Shown in pieces: positions 1 to 7,933 of a stretch of DNA of 22,881 nt. How positions within the stretch are numbered: the first letter of the stretch is position 1; each line of letters begins with the position of its first letter. The translations under genes and the position numbers were made by a program. This DNA is from a virus. The notes beneath the pieces were generated by a model. The model had not been told where the DNA came from. It saw only the letters and a list, made by a program, of their open reading frames with translations, and made no database searches. The stretch lies in IMG/VR virus record IMGVR_UViG_3300032213_002482, positions 1-22,881 of that record, one strand, 5' to 3'.

Positions 1-425
1 ACATTAATACTTAATTCTGTTGCATCAATTCCACGTGGAATAGTACGGCCTTTTTTATCACCAATTGTTGCATATTTATCTACATTTGGAACAAAATCTT
101 TTGCACGTACATAATCATCTCCTTTAGTAGAAGCCGCCATGGCATAACGTCCCGTTGCATCTTGTGGTAATGCAAATAGATATTCATACGCAGCCATGAT
201 TGGAGAATTAAATTCTGTAGGTTGTATTTCAACATTTGGATTATCATTTAAGATATCAAACATTTCTATAGTTTTATCTCTAGTAATGCCATCTCGTTCT
301 TTAGGTCCGATTAAAAGTATTACTCGTTCTACATTCGGATCTTGTGCATATCGATTTGCTAAATCTAAATGTGCTCCTGTCAATGGTTTAAATCCTCCGG
401 GAAATAAGACTGTTATTTTATTCAT
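1..425 (-). CDS. Nucleotidyltransferase (cytidylyltransferase-like fold), 3' end cut by window edge
   Basis: Reading from the ATG at 425 to the window edge gives 141 residues with no stop. The N-terminus is a hydrophobic strand (ITVLFPGGF) followed by KPLTGAHLDLA. This matches the strand-loop-helix of the HxGH/TxxH nucleotidyltransferase superfamily, with T16 and H19 as the nucleotide-binding pair. Family members transfer a nucleotidyl group to small phosphorylated substrates (NMN, glycerol-phosphate, phosphopantetheine). The substrate cannot be told here because the C-terminal part, including any ISSTxxR-like motif, is outside the window. The gene lies 24 bases after the tail-fibre-like gene, with the repeated AT-rich junction element and an A-rich leader (AAAAGAAAA) before its start. 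Related enzymes are annotated in other marine T4-like phages. The family call is good; the specific reaction is unknown. Confidence 0.75.
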   Translation of the reverse strand, partial: MNKITVLFPGGFKPLTGAHLDLANRYAQDPNVERVILLIGPKERDGITRDKTIEMFDILNDNPNVEIQPTEFNSPIMAAYEYLFALPQDATGRYAMAASTKGDDYVRAKDFVPNVDKYATIGDKKGRTIPRGIDATELSIN

Positions 426-436
426 TATACATTTTC

Positions 437-450
437 TTTTATATAAATAT
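437..450. promoter_or_regulatory. Repeated AT-rich junction element, copy a
   Basis: The plus strand reads ttttatataaatat and includes TATAAATA at 442-449. Along the genes it reads ATATTTATATAAAA and ends 11 bases before the ATG at 425. It overlaps the stop codon of the preceding gene by one base. One of six near-identical junction elements in the window. Confidence 0.5.
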
Positions 451-3134
451 TATAATATCGGAACTGTCGGCGCCGTTGTAGATGATCCGGCTGTTCTACT
501 TGATCTGTATACTATATCTTTAATTTTAATAGTTGGATTTACTGTTAATGTTGCTGAATAATATACAACAAAATAAATTAAACAATACATCCCTTGTCTA
601 TTTGAAATAGCTGTGCCGGTAAAATTTAAATTTCGTACTCCAGAAGAGATTCTATTAGCAGAAGTAGTACCAAAGTTTGTTGTAGCGATACTAGCAAAAT
701 TAGAAAATGTATTATAATTAGATGTTAACTGACTACTTTGAAATAAACTTCCAGTTGCAATATAATGTTTAACTGTTAAATCAGGAATACTGCTACCACC
801 GGCACTATTATCAATTTCAATATCAAATGAACATTGTATATTAGTCTCGCCAGGCAATAAAAATGTATGAAATAAACTACCAGTTATACCATTTATTTCA
901 CCATTATCTATAGTTTGTCCTGCAGCAGAATATTCAGAGGTATCGTAATATAATAATCTACCAATATTTAATCCATCTGCATATTCACTATTCGAATCAA
1001 ATAATATAGTTCCGTTGTTAACTGCTTGGAATGCCGATGCCGTAACATTACCATTTGCATCTAAATAAAATCCACTTGATGAAATTTCTAAATTACCATT
1101 ACTTCCGGAAATATATTGAGATGTAGGATCTCCAAAGAAAAATGTTTCGGTATGTACATCTAATTCAGATGGTATAGTTGAATATCTAAAATAATTGTCA
1201 GAATTAGCATATAATTCTATACCAACACCATTATATGGTATTCCTCCTTTTGTTCCGGCAGATCCAGATAATGCTGAGCCTGACCATATTAAAAATCCAG
1301 GAAATCCTGCAGCAAATCCTTCATATCCTAATGAACGAATAAATCCGGTATTCTTATATCCAGATATTGCAACACCCGATTCTAATGAATCTGCAACATA
1401 TAATGATCCGGTAAGCATTGAATAATCACCGTCAATATAACGGTTACCGCCTTCCCAATTTTTATTGTAAAGATAATTAATTTGTTTACTTTTAACGCCG
1501 GCTACATTGTAATATTCAACTTTAAATGAAAGCTGATTATCCGATTTATGTGCAGTTGGTACTAAACTTCGTATTCTAGTATAATCGGGAGTATATCCTG
1601 CATCATTATCAGTCGTTGTTCGTATATCCGAAACTTGCCAATTGCCCGATTCGACAACTACAAGTAATACAGCATTACCTGTATTATCAGCTTCAAAGTT
1701 AAATACGTAATCATCAAATCTTTGGTTATCGGAAGTAACTTCTATTTCACCAACACGTTTACCTAATTTTTTATAAAGTTCTCGATTAAAATAATCAGTA
1801 ACATCAAAATTAAATGCGCTTCCTGATAAATAAAAAGATAGTTTAGGATTTGCAGTTCCAGATCTAGTACCTAATGCATCGAATGTTACTTTATATGACC
1901 CACCTTCAATAAAATATCCTTGATATGTAGATTTAATTTGAGCAACTGATACGGTATTTACTTGTGTTATATCAATGGCATTTGTTATTTGCATTGCATT
2001 GTCTAATGAAGCCGTAGTCCGTGTTAATGTAGGAGCCGTAGTTTCAGTTAAACCTTGATATGTATGTCCTTCCCAATACGTATTAATAATACTTTGTGAT
2101 GTAAATGAACCAATACTTTGATCCGGATATAATGAAGATGTGCTTGTTACAAATACTTCCGTTTCATCTAATTCAATATCATTAATCAATTCCCATGTAC
2201 CAACTTGGCCATTATTACTCATGAATGTTTTAATTCTAGAAACATCGCCAGTTGCTGGTTGTAATCCTTTTATTTCTATAAAAGCAAATGATTCTGAATT
2301 TTCAGTTGGAACATATGTAGGAGTTGCTTCATATGTTAATGAGTATGTTGAATTTTGGAATGCAGAATATGTATGAGTAGAAATACTTTGGCTACTATAA
2401 ACTATATACTCTGTATCTAACAATGCTAATGTTGGAGATAAGATCTTTTTAATTGTAGATTGGTATTGAACATTAGCCGGGAGATATGTAGCCGTAGGGA
2501 TAGGATTTTGCGGAGATGCTATAGTAATTGTACCTGTAGACATATCAGAAGTAAATTTACCTCCGGTCAATTCTATTGCCGGCTGACCATTTGATAAAAA
2601 ATATCGTACGGTACCAGTAGTATATGTAGGAAATTGTATACTACCTGAATATACTCTATCTAATTGTGTTGCAACTTGTTCAACCAATGTTACATCAGGT
2701 AATGTTTCAAAAATTATTTCAGAATCATTTGATACTGTCGGATTAACCGGTACAGTACGCATCCATTTGATATTAGCTTTTCCTCGCCATTCTTGTGGTG
2801 CATTAGCTGCTTCACCAATTAAAGTAACTGTACAATCGCCAGGTGATGTTTCTTCATATATATAAATTGCAATTACTCGAGACTTATCTTCATCAATATA
2901 ATCTACAACTTCATGATAAATTGGATCACCATTATAATCTAATATTTCAATGTTTAAATATGATCCAAGTTTTAAATTAACGGGATGCCCTCGGAGTTTA
3001 AATAGATTTTTTCCGGAAGTTAAACGTAATGGAAATTCAGATATTTGAAAATAATTTGGCGATGTCAGAGAAGTATCTGTTTGCCAAACATCAATATATT
3101 GTAAACCTTTATAGACAGCTTCTTTACGTTTCAT
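450..3134 (-). CDS. Large tail-fibre / receptor-binding-like virion protein
   Basis: The product has 894 residues and is rich in Ser, Thr, Gly and Asn. It is predicted to be nearly all beta-structure, with no signal peptide or membrane segment. The N-terminal 130 residues form a compact domain ending near the segment IKWMRTVPVNP, possibly the virion-attachment part. The rest looks like repetitive fibre-type beta sequence, with many SGS/TGS tripeptides and a fibre-like stretch (ISGSNGNLEISSSGFYLDANG, then NVTASAF) around residues 675-705. Such composition and length fit long tail fibres or side-tail proteins that contact the host surface. I see no enzymatic motif and no chaperone or autoprotease domain at the C-terminus. 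The gene lies 27 bases after the SbcDC-like gene, with its own junction element, and is followed by the nucleotidyltransferase. The structural role is likely; the exact position in the tail is inferred. Confidence 0.65.
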   Translation of the reverse strand: MKRKEAVYKGLQYIDVWQTDTSLTSPNYFQISEFPLRLTSGKNLFKLRGHPVNLKLGSYLNIEILDYNGDPIYHEVVDYIDEDKSRVIAIYIYEETSPGDCTVTLIGEAANAPQEWRGKANIKWMRTVPVNPTVSNDSEIIFETLPDVTLVEQVATQLDRVYSGSIQFPTYTTGTVRYFLSNGQPAIELTGGKFTSDMSTGTITIASPQNPIPTATYLPANVQYQSTIKKILSPTLALLDTEYIVYSSQSISTHTYSAFQNSTYSLTYEATPTYVPTENSESFAFIEIKGLQPATGDVSRIKTFMSNNGQVGTWELINDIELDETEVFVTSTSSLYPDQSIGSFTSQSIINTYWEGHTYQGLTETTAPTLTRTTASLDNAMQITNAIDITQVNTVSVAQIKSTYQGYFIEGGSYKVTFDALGTRSGTANPKLSFYLSGSAFNFDVTDYFNRELYKKLGKRVGEIEVTSDNQRFDDYVFNFEADNTGNAVLLVVVESGNWQVSDIRTTTDNDAGYTPDYTRIRSLVPTAHKSDNQLSFKVEYYNVAGVKSKQINYLYNKNWEGGNRYIDGDYSMLTGSLYVADSLESGVAISGYKNTGFIRSLGYEGFAAGFPGFLIWSGSALSGSAGTKGGIPYNGVGIELYANSDNYFRYSTIPSELDVHTETFFFGDPTSQYISGSNGNLEISSSGFYLDANGNVTASAFQAVNNGTILFDSNSEYADGLNIGRLLYYDTSEYSAAGQTIDNGEINGITGSLFHTFLLPGETNIQCSFDIEIDNSAGGSSIPDLTVKHYIATGSLFQSSQLTSNYNTFSNFASIATTNFGTTSANRISSGVRNLNFTGTAISNRQGMYCLIYFVVYYSATLTVNPTIKIKDIVYRSSRTAGSSTTAPTVPIL

Positions 3135-3148
3135 TCGCTGATATTCTT

Positions 3149-3162
3149 TTTTATATAAATAT
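3149..3162. promoter_or_regulatory. Repeated AT-rich junction element, copy b
   Basis: The plus strand reads ttttatataaatat and includes TATAAATA at 3154-3161. Along the genes, ATATTTATATAAAA begins in the TGA stop of the SbcDC-like gene and ends 14 bases before the ATG of the tail-fibre-like gene. An AAAAAAGAA ribosome-binding-like stretch follows directly. Confidence 0.5.
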
Positions 3163-6100
3163 CAACTGTGCTGAATCTGGCTAAATCCGTTTATCTTGTT
3201 TACTTCTATTAAATTATCAACCATATCTCGCATAGAATCTACATGAGATATAATTACTGAGAAATCAAATTTTGTTCTAAAATAATCAAATAAATTAACT
3301 ACTGCAGAAATATGTTCTGCATCCAAACTTCCCCAACCTTCATCAATTGCAATAAAATTAGGACGTGGTAACGCTGAAACATTGATCAATGCTATTCGAA
3401 TTGCCAACGATGAAATAAATCGCTCCATACCACTTGTTAATTCTAATGGCCAAAAGTTATCTTCATCGTATATGATATAACCATTAATATTTTTTCCATC
3501 ACTTTGAAGAACCATATTAAAATCTACTACCTGATTCAATACGTTATTTATTTCAGTTTCAATTTTTGGCATTGCCTTTGAAATTAATTCATATGGAATT
3601 CCATCACGTTTTACGGTTTGCAAATAATATTCAAATGCTTTATATTCTGTTTCCAATTGTTGATATGAATCCAATTGTGTCATGGCAGCTGCTTTATTTG
3701 TTTTTGCTACTTCAATTGCACCAAACAATGATTTAATTGTTTCTTGCGTAGATTTTATTTTAGTTGAACATGATTCGATACTTTCTTTACATGTTGCAAT
3801 ATGTAAATCTACAGTCTGATTATGAATTATTGCCGTTGCATTTTTTCGAAATGATTCTTGACGTTCTAAACATGTTTCTAGTTCCGATTCTCTTGTTTGT
3901 AAATCACTTTCTAATAATTCTAATTTTAATTCTTTTACATTTAAAGAATTTTGGCTTTCTGTTATTGAATCTTGTATTTTAGTTAATTCTTTATACTGAG
4001 TTTCATAAATCTGTAAAGCGTCTATAGAATTTTTGTTAGTCTCATATCGATTAATCAATTCATTTAATATGTTTCGATCTTGATCAATTGTAGTTTGTGC
4101 CTCAATTGCATCTTGTACGAAAACGTTAGATGTACAGTATTTGCAGTTTGGATCATATTCATGAGATTCAAGATGTTTAATTTTTTCTTCTTTTGCATCG
4201 ATAATTCCTTTTTGATTTTTAATTTCATCACGCAATTCTGTAAATTCTAATCGTAATTGGTTCAATGTATCTACGTGATGTTGTAATTGAGTTTCATTAT
4301 AATTTGTTCGTATATTTTTCTTTGCTTGTGCGATATTTGTTTTTATAAGTTGTATTCCTGCGTATGCAGTATCAATATCCGATAATATAGATTCTATAGT
4401 TTTTGTTAATTCAGTTTCTTGTTGTTCTAATGCATTAATATCCGGACCATCATATGTAGTAGGTAATTTTGTTTCAATTAAAGCAACAATTTTTTCTTGC
4501 AAGGTATTCCTTGTTTCCTGCAATTCATTTTCATGTTGTTCTAATTCTAATATAGTATCTTGATTGTTTAATATAATAGAATCATTATGAACAATAATTT
4601 CAGCAAAATCCGTTTTCTTATATTCTTTTAGTTTTCCGGCAGTTTCTTTGATTTCATCAGATGCTAATTGATATAACTGTTCAAACACCGTAATATCTAA
4701 AAACTGTGAAAGTAAATCTTTACGTTCTCGTTGAGACTTTTCAATGAAATTATTATTATCAGCTTGAAGTGAGAATGCAGTTAAAATAAAATCATCATAT
4801 GTACCTAAATATCTACGTATTGATTTATTTGTATCACTGCGTTCTTCACCATTTAAATTTTCTGTATCAGTATAAAAATCTACTAATACTTTAACGTGAC
4901 CATTTTTTTGTTTGATACCAGTACGTTCAATTGTATATGTAGTACCATTCATTTCAAATGTAAACTTACCTCGGAATGTAACTTTTTTATTATTTAAAAC
5001 TTCATGAGCTTTTCCGGTTTTACTACATTTATCAAAAATAGTATATGTTATTGCATCTAATAAAGAAGACTTACCTGATGTATTTGCAGCAAATAAACCA
5101 CATACATCTTGCATATTTTCAAAATTTATAACATTGCCTTCCACATATGAAAACATGTTATCAAATTCAAATTGAATAGGATGCCATGTCATGTGTCTGA
5201 CAGATTCTACTGCAGGTAATTTTGAATTTATTGTTCGATTGATATGTCGAATTGCATCAGTTTCTTCTGCAGTAGCTTGAGGAAAATTTAATGCAATATA
5301 ATCTGTAATGAGAGTGTTTTGATATTCTACATCCCGTACATTTCCAATTGCAAATGATGATGAAGCTTCGTTATTAATATTAGTAACACTTCGTTGTATG
5401 GTTATATCTTGAACATTAAATTTTTTGCGTATTGATGCAATTAATTTTTTCATATCCGCAGCGGACGTGTCATTAAATTTGATACGCACGCGAGGTTTAT
5501 TTGGAATACGATGTGGATATTTAATTACTTTTGTACCTTCAACTTCAATTGTAATATAACCATAATCATTTTGAATTTCAACAAAATCAGCTGATTTATT
5601 TTCAATATCCCATACTAAGATACCATGATCCAATGCTTCACCATGATTTTGTTGAATAAGTGATCCTGGATAAGCAACGGTTTTTAATTCATTTAAAAAT
5701 TGTGCCGGTTTATGTATATCACCTAATAATGTAATATCATGTCCATCAAATAAATCAACACCTACATTTTCATTTGATATTTGATATCCAATATCTGTTT
5801 TTGCACTATTAACCGCTCCATGATGCAATGCAATTTTATATGTAGCATCAAATTGATCGGCACGTATATATTCGGATGGCGCTATATCAACAGCCATATG
5901 ATTCCATGTAATACCACCTAATTCAAATAATCCGTTTTCTTTTATAAAAATTATATTAGGATTTTGTATAACATCTAATACGGGACTTACAGCATCAATT
6001 CGATGCATATTATTTAAGTTCATGTCATGGTTACCTAAAATAACAATTGTAGGTATTTCAAATCCATTAAAAAAATCAACAAGCATTTGAACTAGCTCCG

Positions 6101-6305
6101 GAGACATATCTAATTTGCTATGTACAATATCACCTGTAACAACTGCAATACTAGCTCCAGTACTGGTTCGAGCAATATAATTAAACATGTTTTCAAACAC
6201 TTCACGATATTCTCGATGTCGTTTTAATGTACGAATATGTATATCTGAAATATGATATATTTTGTCAATTTTATCAATGCCGACATCAATCTTTTTTATG
6301 TCCAT
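3162..6305 (-). CDS. Fused SbcD-SbcC (gp47-gp46-like) recombination nuclease/ATPase
   Basis: One 1047-residue chain carries both subunits of an Mre11-Rad50-type complex. Residues 1-260 are a calcineurin-like phosphoesterase: D21xH23, GD59, GNH93D, HHG (161-163) and GDIH198. Residues 375-520 begin the ATPase with a P-loop at 406-414 (AANTSGKSS). Residues about 520-930 are predicted coiled coil, interrupted at C721-KY-C724 by a zinc-hook CxxC. The C-terminal lobe has an ABC signature (LTSGMERF, from 956), Walker B (IAIDE, D988-E989), GSLD as D-loop and H1021 as H-loop. In T4, gp47 and gp46 are separate proteins that resect DNA ends for recombination-dependent replication; the same job is expected here. 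The gene starts inside the primase gene (10-base overlap), with GGGAATGTT before its ATG, so the two are probably translationally coupled. Confidence 0.92.
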   Translation of the reverse strand: MDIKKIDVGIDKIDKIYHISDIHIRTLKRHREYREVFENMFNYIARTSTGASIAVVTGDIVHSKLDMSPELVQMLVDFFNGFEIPTIVILGNHDMNLNNMHRIDAVSPVLDVIQNPNIIFIKENGLFELGGITWNHMAVDIAPSEYIRADQFDATYKIALHHGAVNSAKTDIGYQISNENVGVDLFDGHDITLLGDIHKPAQFLNELKTVAYPGSLIQQNHGEALDHGILVWDIENKSADFVEIQNDYGYITIEVEGTKVIKYPHRIPNKPRVRIKFNDTSAADMKKLIASIRKKFNVQDITIQRSVTNINNEASSSFAIGNVRDVEYQNTLITDYIALNFPQATAEETDAIRHINRTINSKLPAVESVRHMTWHPIQFEFDNMFSYVEGNVINFENMQDVCGLFAANTSGKSSLLDAITYTIFDKCSKTGKAHEVLNNKKVTFRGKFTFEMNGTTYTIERTGIKQKNGHVKVLVDFYTDTENLNGEERSDTNKSIRRYLGTYDDFILTAFSLQADNNNFIEKSQRERKDLLSQFLDITVFEQLYQLASDEIKETAGKLKEYKKTDFAEIIVHNDSIILNNQDTILELEQHENELQETRNTLQEKIVALIETKLPTTYDGPDINALEQQETELTKTIESILSDIDTAYAGIQLIKTNIAQAKKNIRTNYNETQLQHHVDTLNQLRLEFTELRDEIKNQKGIIDAKEEKIKHLESHEYDPNCKYCTSNVFVQDAIEAQTTIDQDRNILNELINRYETNKNSIDALQIYETQYKELTKIQDSITESQNSLNVKELKLELLESDLQTRESELETCLERQESFRKNATAIIHNQTVDLHIATCKESIESCSTKIKSTQETIKSLFGAIEVAKTNKAAAMTQLDSYQQLETEYKAFEYYLQTVKRDGIPYELISKAMPKIETEINNVLNQVVDFNMVLQSDGKNINGYIIYDEDNFWPLELTSGMERFISSLAIRIALINVSALPRPNFIAIDEGWGSLDAEHISAVVNLFDYFRTKFDFSVIISHVDSMRDMVDNLIEVNKINGFSQIQHS

Positions 6306-7243
6306 AACATTCCCATCTTTAAATGCATTAAACCTTCGAATGATAATACGTCGGTATCTGCTAATATAGTTGTAATTTGATTGAATCCTAATTCAGAAGG
6401 ATCTTTATCTTGCAATTCAACAAAATATACATTTAATCCTTCTGCCATAAATCTTTCTGCAATTTGAATTGCATTCTTTAATGCATCGGCATCTAAACAA
6501 AGATAAATGTTTCGTACTCGTTCTTCAATAATTTTCTTTTGTAATGCTGGTTGTATTACTTTACCAAATAATGGTATTGCATTTCTTTTTACTGCAATTG
6601 CATCGAAAGCCCCTTCACATAATATTATTGGTTCAGCCCAATTTATAAACATTTCAAATCCGATAATATCTTTTGAAACTTTAGGATTTTTATGCTTTTG
6701 TGAATCTGCTTTATAAAATGCTCTACTAACAAAGTAATTTAATTGGCCAGTTGCATCATAACTAGGTATAATTATTTTACCGGCATATTCGCCCGATTCG
6801 CAATATCCTATACGATATTTAATAATATCAAATATATTAATTCCTCTATTTTTAAGATAAAAGATTGCATTTTTATAATCAGGTGTAGTTTTCTTAAACC
6901 ATAATGGTTTATATTCATCCGGCAATTGTAGTGTTACCTGTTTTTTTATATCAGTTAAATTAACCGTACGGTATTTTGATGTTTCAATTATTTTATTTAG
7001 CTGTTCAAACTTTTCTTTTGATAAATTTAATTGTTTGAATAATGAAGATATAGTTCGGCCTTTTTTATCAGATATCCAACAATGCCAAACGTTTTCACCA
7101 TTGCTATTAGTATTAATATTAATTTCTAATTTAGGTTTATAATGTGAAATGAATGGAGAGAAGAATGCAATATTATCACCGGAAGTAGATTTTCCTTTAC
7201 CTAGTACTGATTCTAATAATTGCAATAACTTAATATTCTTCAT
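6296..7243 (-). CDS. DNA primase (DnaG/gp61-like, TOPRIM) with degraded zinc site
   Basis: From the ATG at 7243 the product has 315 residues. The frame stays open upstream to a TTG at 7279, but that would add a hydrophobic stretch without a ribosome site, so I prefer the ATG. Residues 140-280 are the catalytic core: a segment like the DnaG N-terminal subdomain (YLKNRGI, then YAGKIIIPSYD), then TOPRIM motifs E210-G-A-F-D and D251-A-D253, which bind metals for RNA primer synthesis. The N-terminal 70 residues align in pattern with the DnaG zinc ribbon, but only C55 (WHCW) remains; the other expected ligands appear as S29, I32 and S58. At about 315 residues it is close to T4 gp61 (342) and lacks a helicase domain. 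The following SbcDC-like gene overlaps its end. Primase activity is expected to need a helicase partner outside this window. Confidence 0.85.
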   Translation of the reverse strand: MKNIKLLQLLESVLGKGKSTSGDNIAFFSPFISHYKPKLEININTNSNGENVWHCWISDKKGRTISSLFKQLNLSKEKFEQLNKIIETSKYRTVNLTDIKKQVTLQLPDEYKPLWFKKTTPDYKNAIFYLKNRGINIFDIIKYRIGYCESGEYAGKIIIPSYDATGQLNYFVSRAFYKADSQKHKNPKVSKDIIGFEMFINWAEPIILCEGAFDAIAVKRNAIPLFGKVIQPALQKKIIEERVRNIYLCLDADALKNAIQIAERFMAEGLNVYFVELQDKDPSELGFNQITTILADTDVLSFEGLMHLKMGMLWT

Positions 7244-7309
7244 TAATAATAATATAATTAAACTATAGTAGTATTCCAATTAATTATTAATAATAATATA
7301 ATAATATTA

Positions 7310-7341
7310 GTTAGACACATACATTACATTACTGGTCTAAC
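7310..7341. repeat. Perfect 7-bp inverted repeat (GTTAGAC/GTCTAAC)
   Basis: The arms lie at 7310-7316 and 7335-7341 around an 18-base spacer with a short tandem (catacattacattac). The repeat directly abuts a second inverted repeat at 7342-7370, giving a double stem-loop or a paired protein-binding site. Confidence 0.55.
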
Positions 7342-7370
7342 GATCGATTCAATTTCATACTGAATCAATC
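7342..7370. repeat. 10-bp inverted repeat with one wobble pair
   Basis: The arms are gatcgattca (7342-7351) and tgaatcaatc (7361-7370) around a 9-base spacer. The single mismatch becomes a G-U pair only in RNA made from the gene strand, so all ten positions can pair in the primase leader but not in the opposite transcript. This favours a role in RNA from the minus strand. Confidence 0.55.
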
Positions 7371-7431
7371 ATTTAATTAATTAAACATTAATTTTATTGA
7401 ATGTATTAAAAATATTTCACATTTCAAATCA

Positions 7432-7914
7432 TTATGAAAAAAATTTCTTAACATTTACTACTTCTTCGCCGGTTTTTAAACATTCTAACATCCATTCTGC
7501 AGGAATATCTTTTTTAGCAACATGTTTAATACCTAATTTTACAGCATACGCTTCATATGTAGTTTTACTGCCTTTTGATATTTTTTGCGTAGGAGATTGA
7601 AATACCATGCGAATATCTATTCCAGGATTCGATGCTAAAACATGTTTCATTTTTAAACGATCGGCACTAGTCCAACGTCCTTTTGTTTCAATAAACATGA
7701 ATTCGCCATTTTTCTTCGTAAATACAAAATCTGGAGTATATTTTGCTTTACGTTCTGGTACTATATAATTTAGTGTTTCAGTTTCATATTTCAAAGGATA
7801 TTCTGTAGATTTAATCTGTTCTGCAACAGTATGTTCTAATCCAGATTTATATCCATATTTAAGAGCAGCTGCTCGTTTTGAATTACCTGATGAATGATAA
7901 TGATTTTTTGCCAT
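7432..7914 (-). CDS. T7-type endonuclease I, Holliday-junction resolvase
   Basis: The product has 160 residues; T7 gp3 has 149. The catalytic set of the family is in place: E27 in KSGLEHT, D62 in YTPDF, and E76-x-K78 in FIETKGRW. The spacing between E27 and D62 is 35 residues, the same as E20-D55 in T7 endonuclease I. The enzyme is a PD-(D/E)XK nuclease that cleaves four-way junctions and branched DNA as a dimer, clearing recombination intermediates before packaging. The N-terminus is basic (SSGNSKRAAALKYGYK), as expected for DNA contact. It lies between the 605-residue virion-type protein and the structured leader of the primase gene. T4 itself uses the unrelated endonuclease VII. The start is supported by an A-rich leader (AAAAAAGTT) before the ATG. 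Confidence 0.88.
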   Translation of the reverse strand: MAKNHYHSSGNSKRAAALKYGYKSGLEHTVAEQIKSTEYPLKYETETLNYIVPERKAKYTPDFVFTKKNGEFMFIETKGRWTSADRLKMKHVLASNPGIDIRMVFQSPTQKISKGSKTTYEAYAVKLGIKHVAKKDIPAEWMLECLKTGEEVVNVKKFFS

Positions 7915-7933
7915 AACTTTTTTAAATGTAATA

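Larger units (their letters stand above)
7244..7431 (-). promoter_or_regulatory. Structured leader before the primase-nuclease pair
   Basis: This is the longest non-coding stretch in the window and is very AT-rich. Along the genes, a weak sigma70-like pair (TTGAAA, 16 bases, TACATT; plus strand 7400-7427) sits just after the endonuclease stop. Two inverted repeats follow back to back. The first pairs 7361-7370 with 7342-7351: 10 pairs on the gene-strand RNA including one G-U, with a 9-base loop. The second pairs 7335-7341 with 7310-7316: 7 perfect pairs and an 18-base loop. An A/T stretch runs to the primase ATG. No U-tract follows either stem, so I do not call them terminators. The promoter part is weak because chance matches are common at this composition. 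Confidence 0.4.

Noticed and set aside
196-561. Plus-strand open frame of 121 codons
   Set aside because: It runs opposite to two well-supported genes (nucleotidyltransferase and tail-fibre-like) and its product shows no recognisable motif.
7244-7279. TTG-initiated extension of the primase by 12 residues
   Set aside because: No ribosome site precedes the TTG, and the extension is a hydrophobic run read from A/T repeats; the ATG at 7243 starts a normal-looking protein.
7329-7358. Nine-codon leader peptide (MKLNRSLDQ) overlapping the double stem-loop
   Set aside because: It has no ribosome-binding site, and mini-frames of this size are expected by chance; it has no run of one amino acid as in attenuators.
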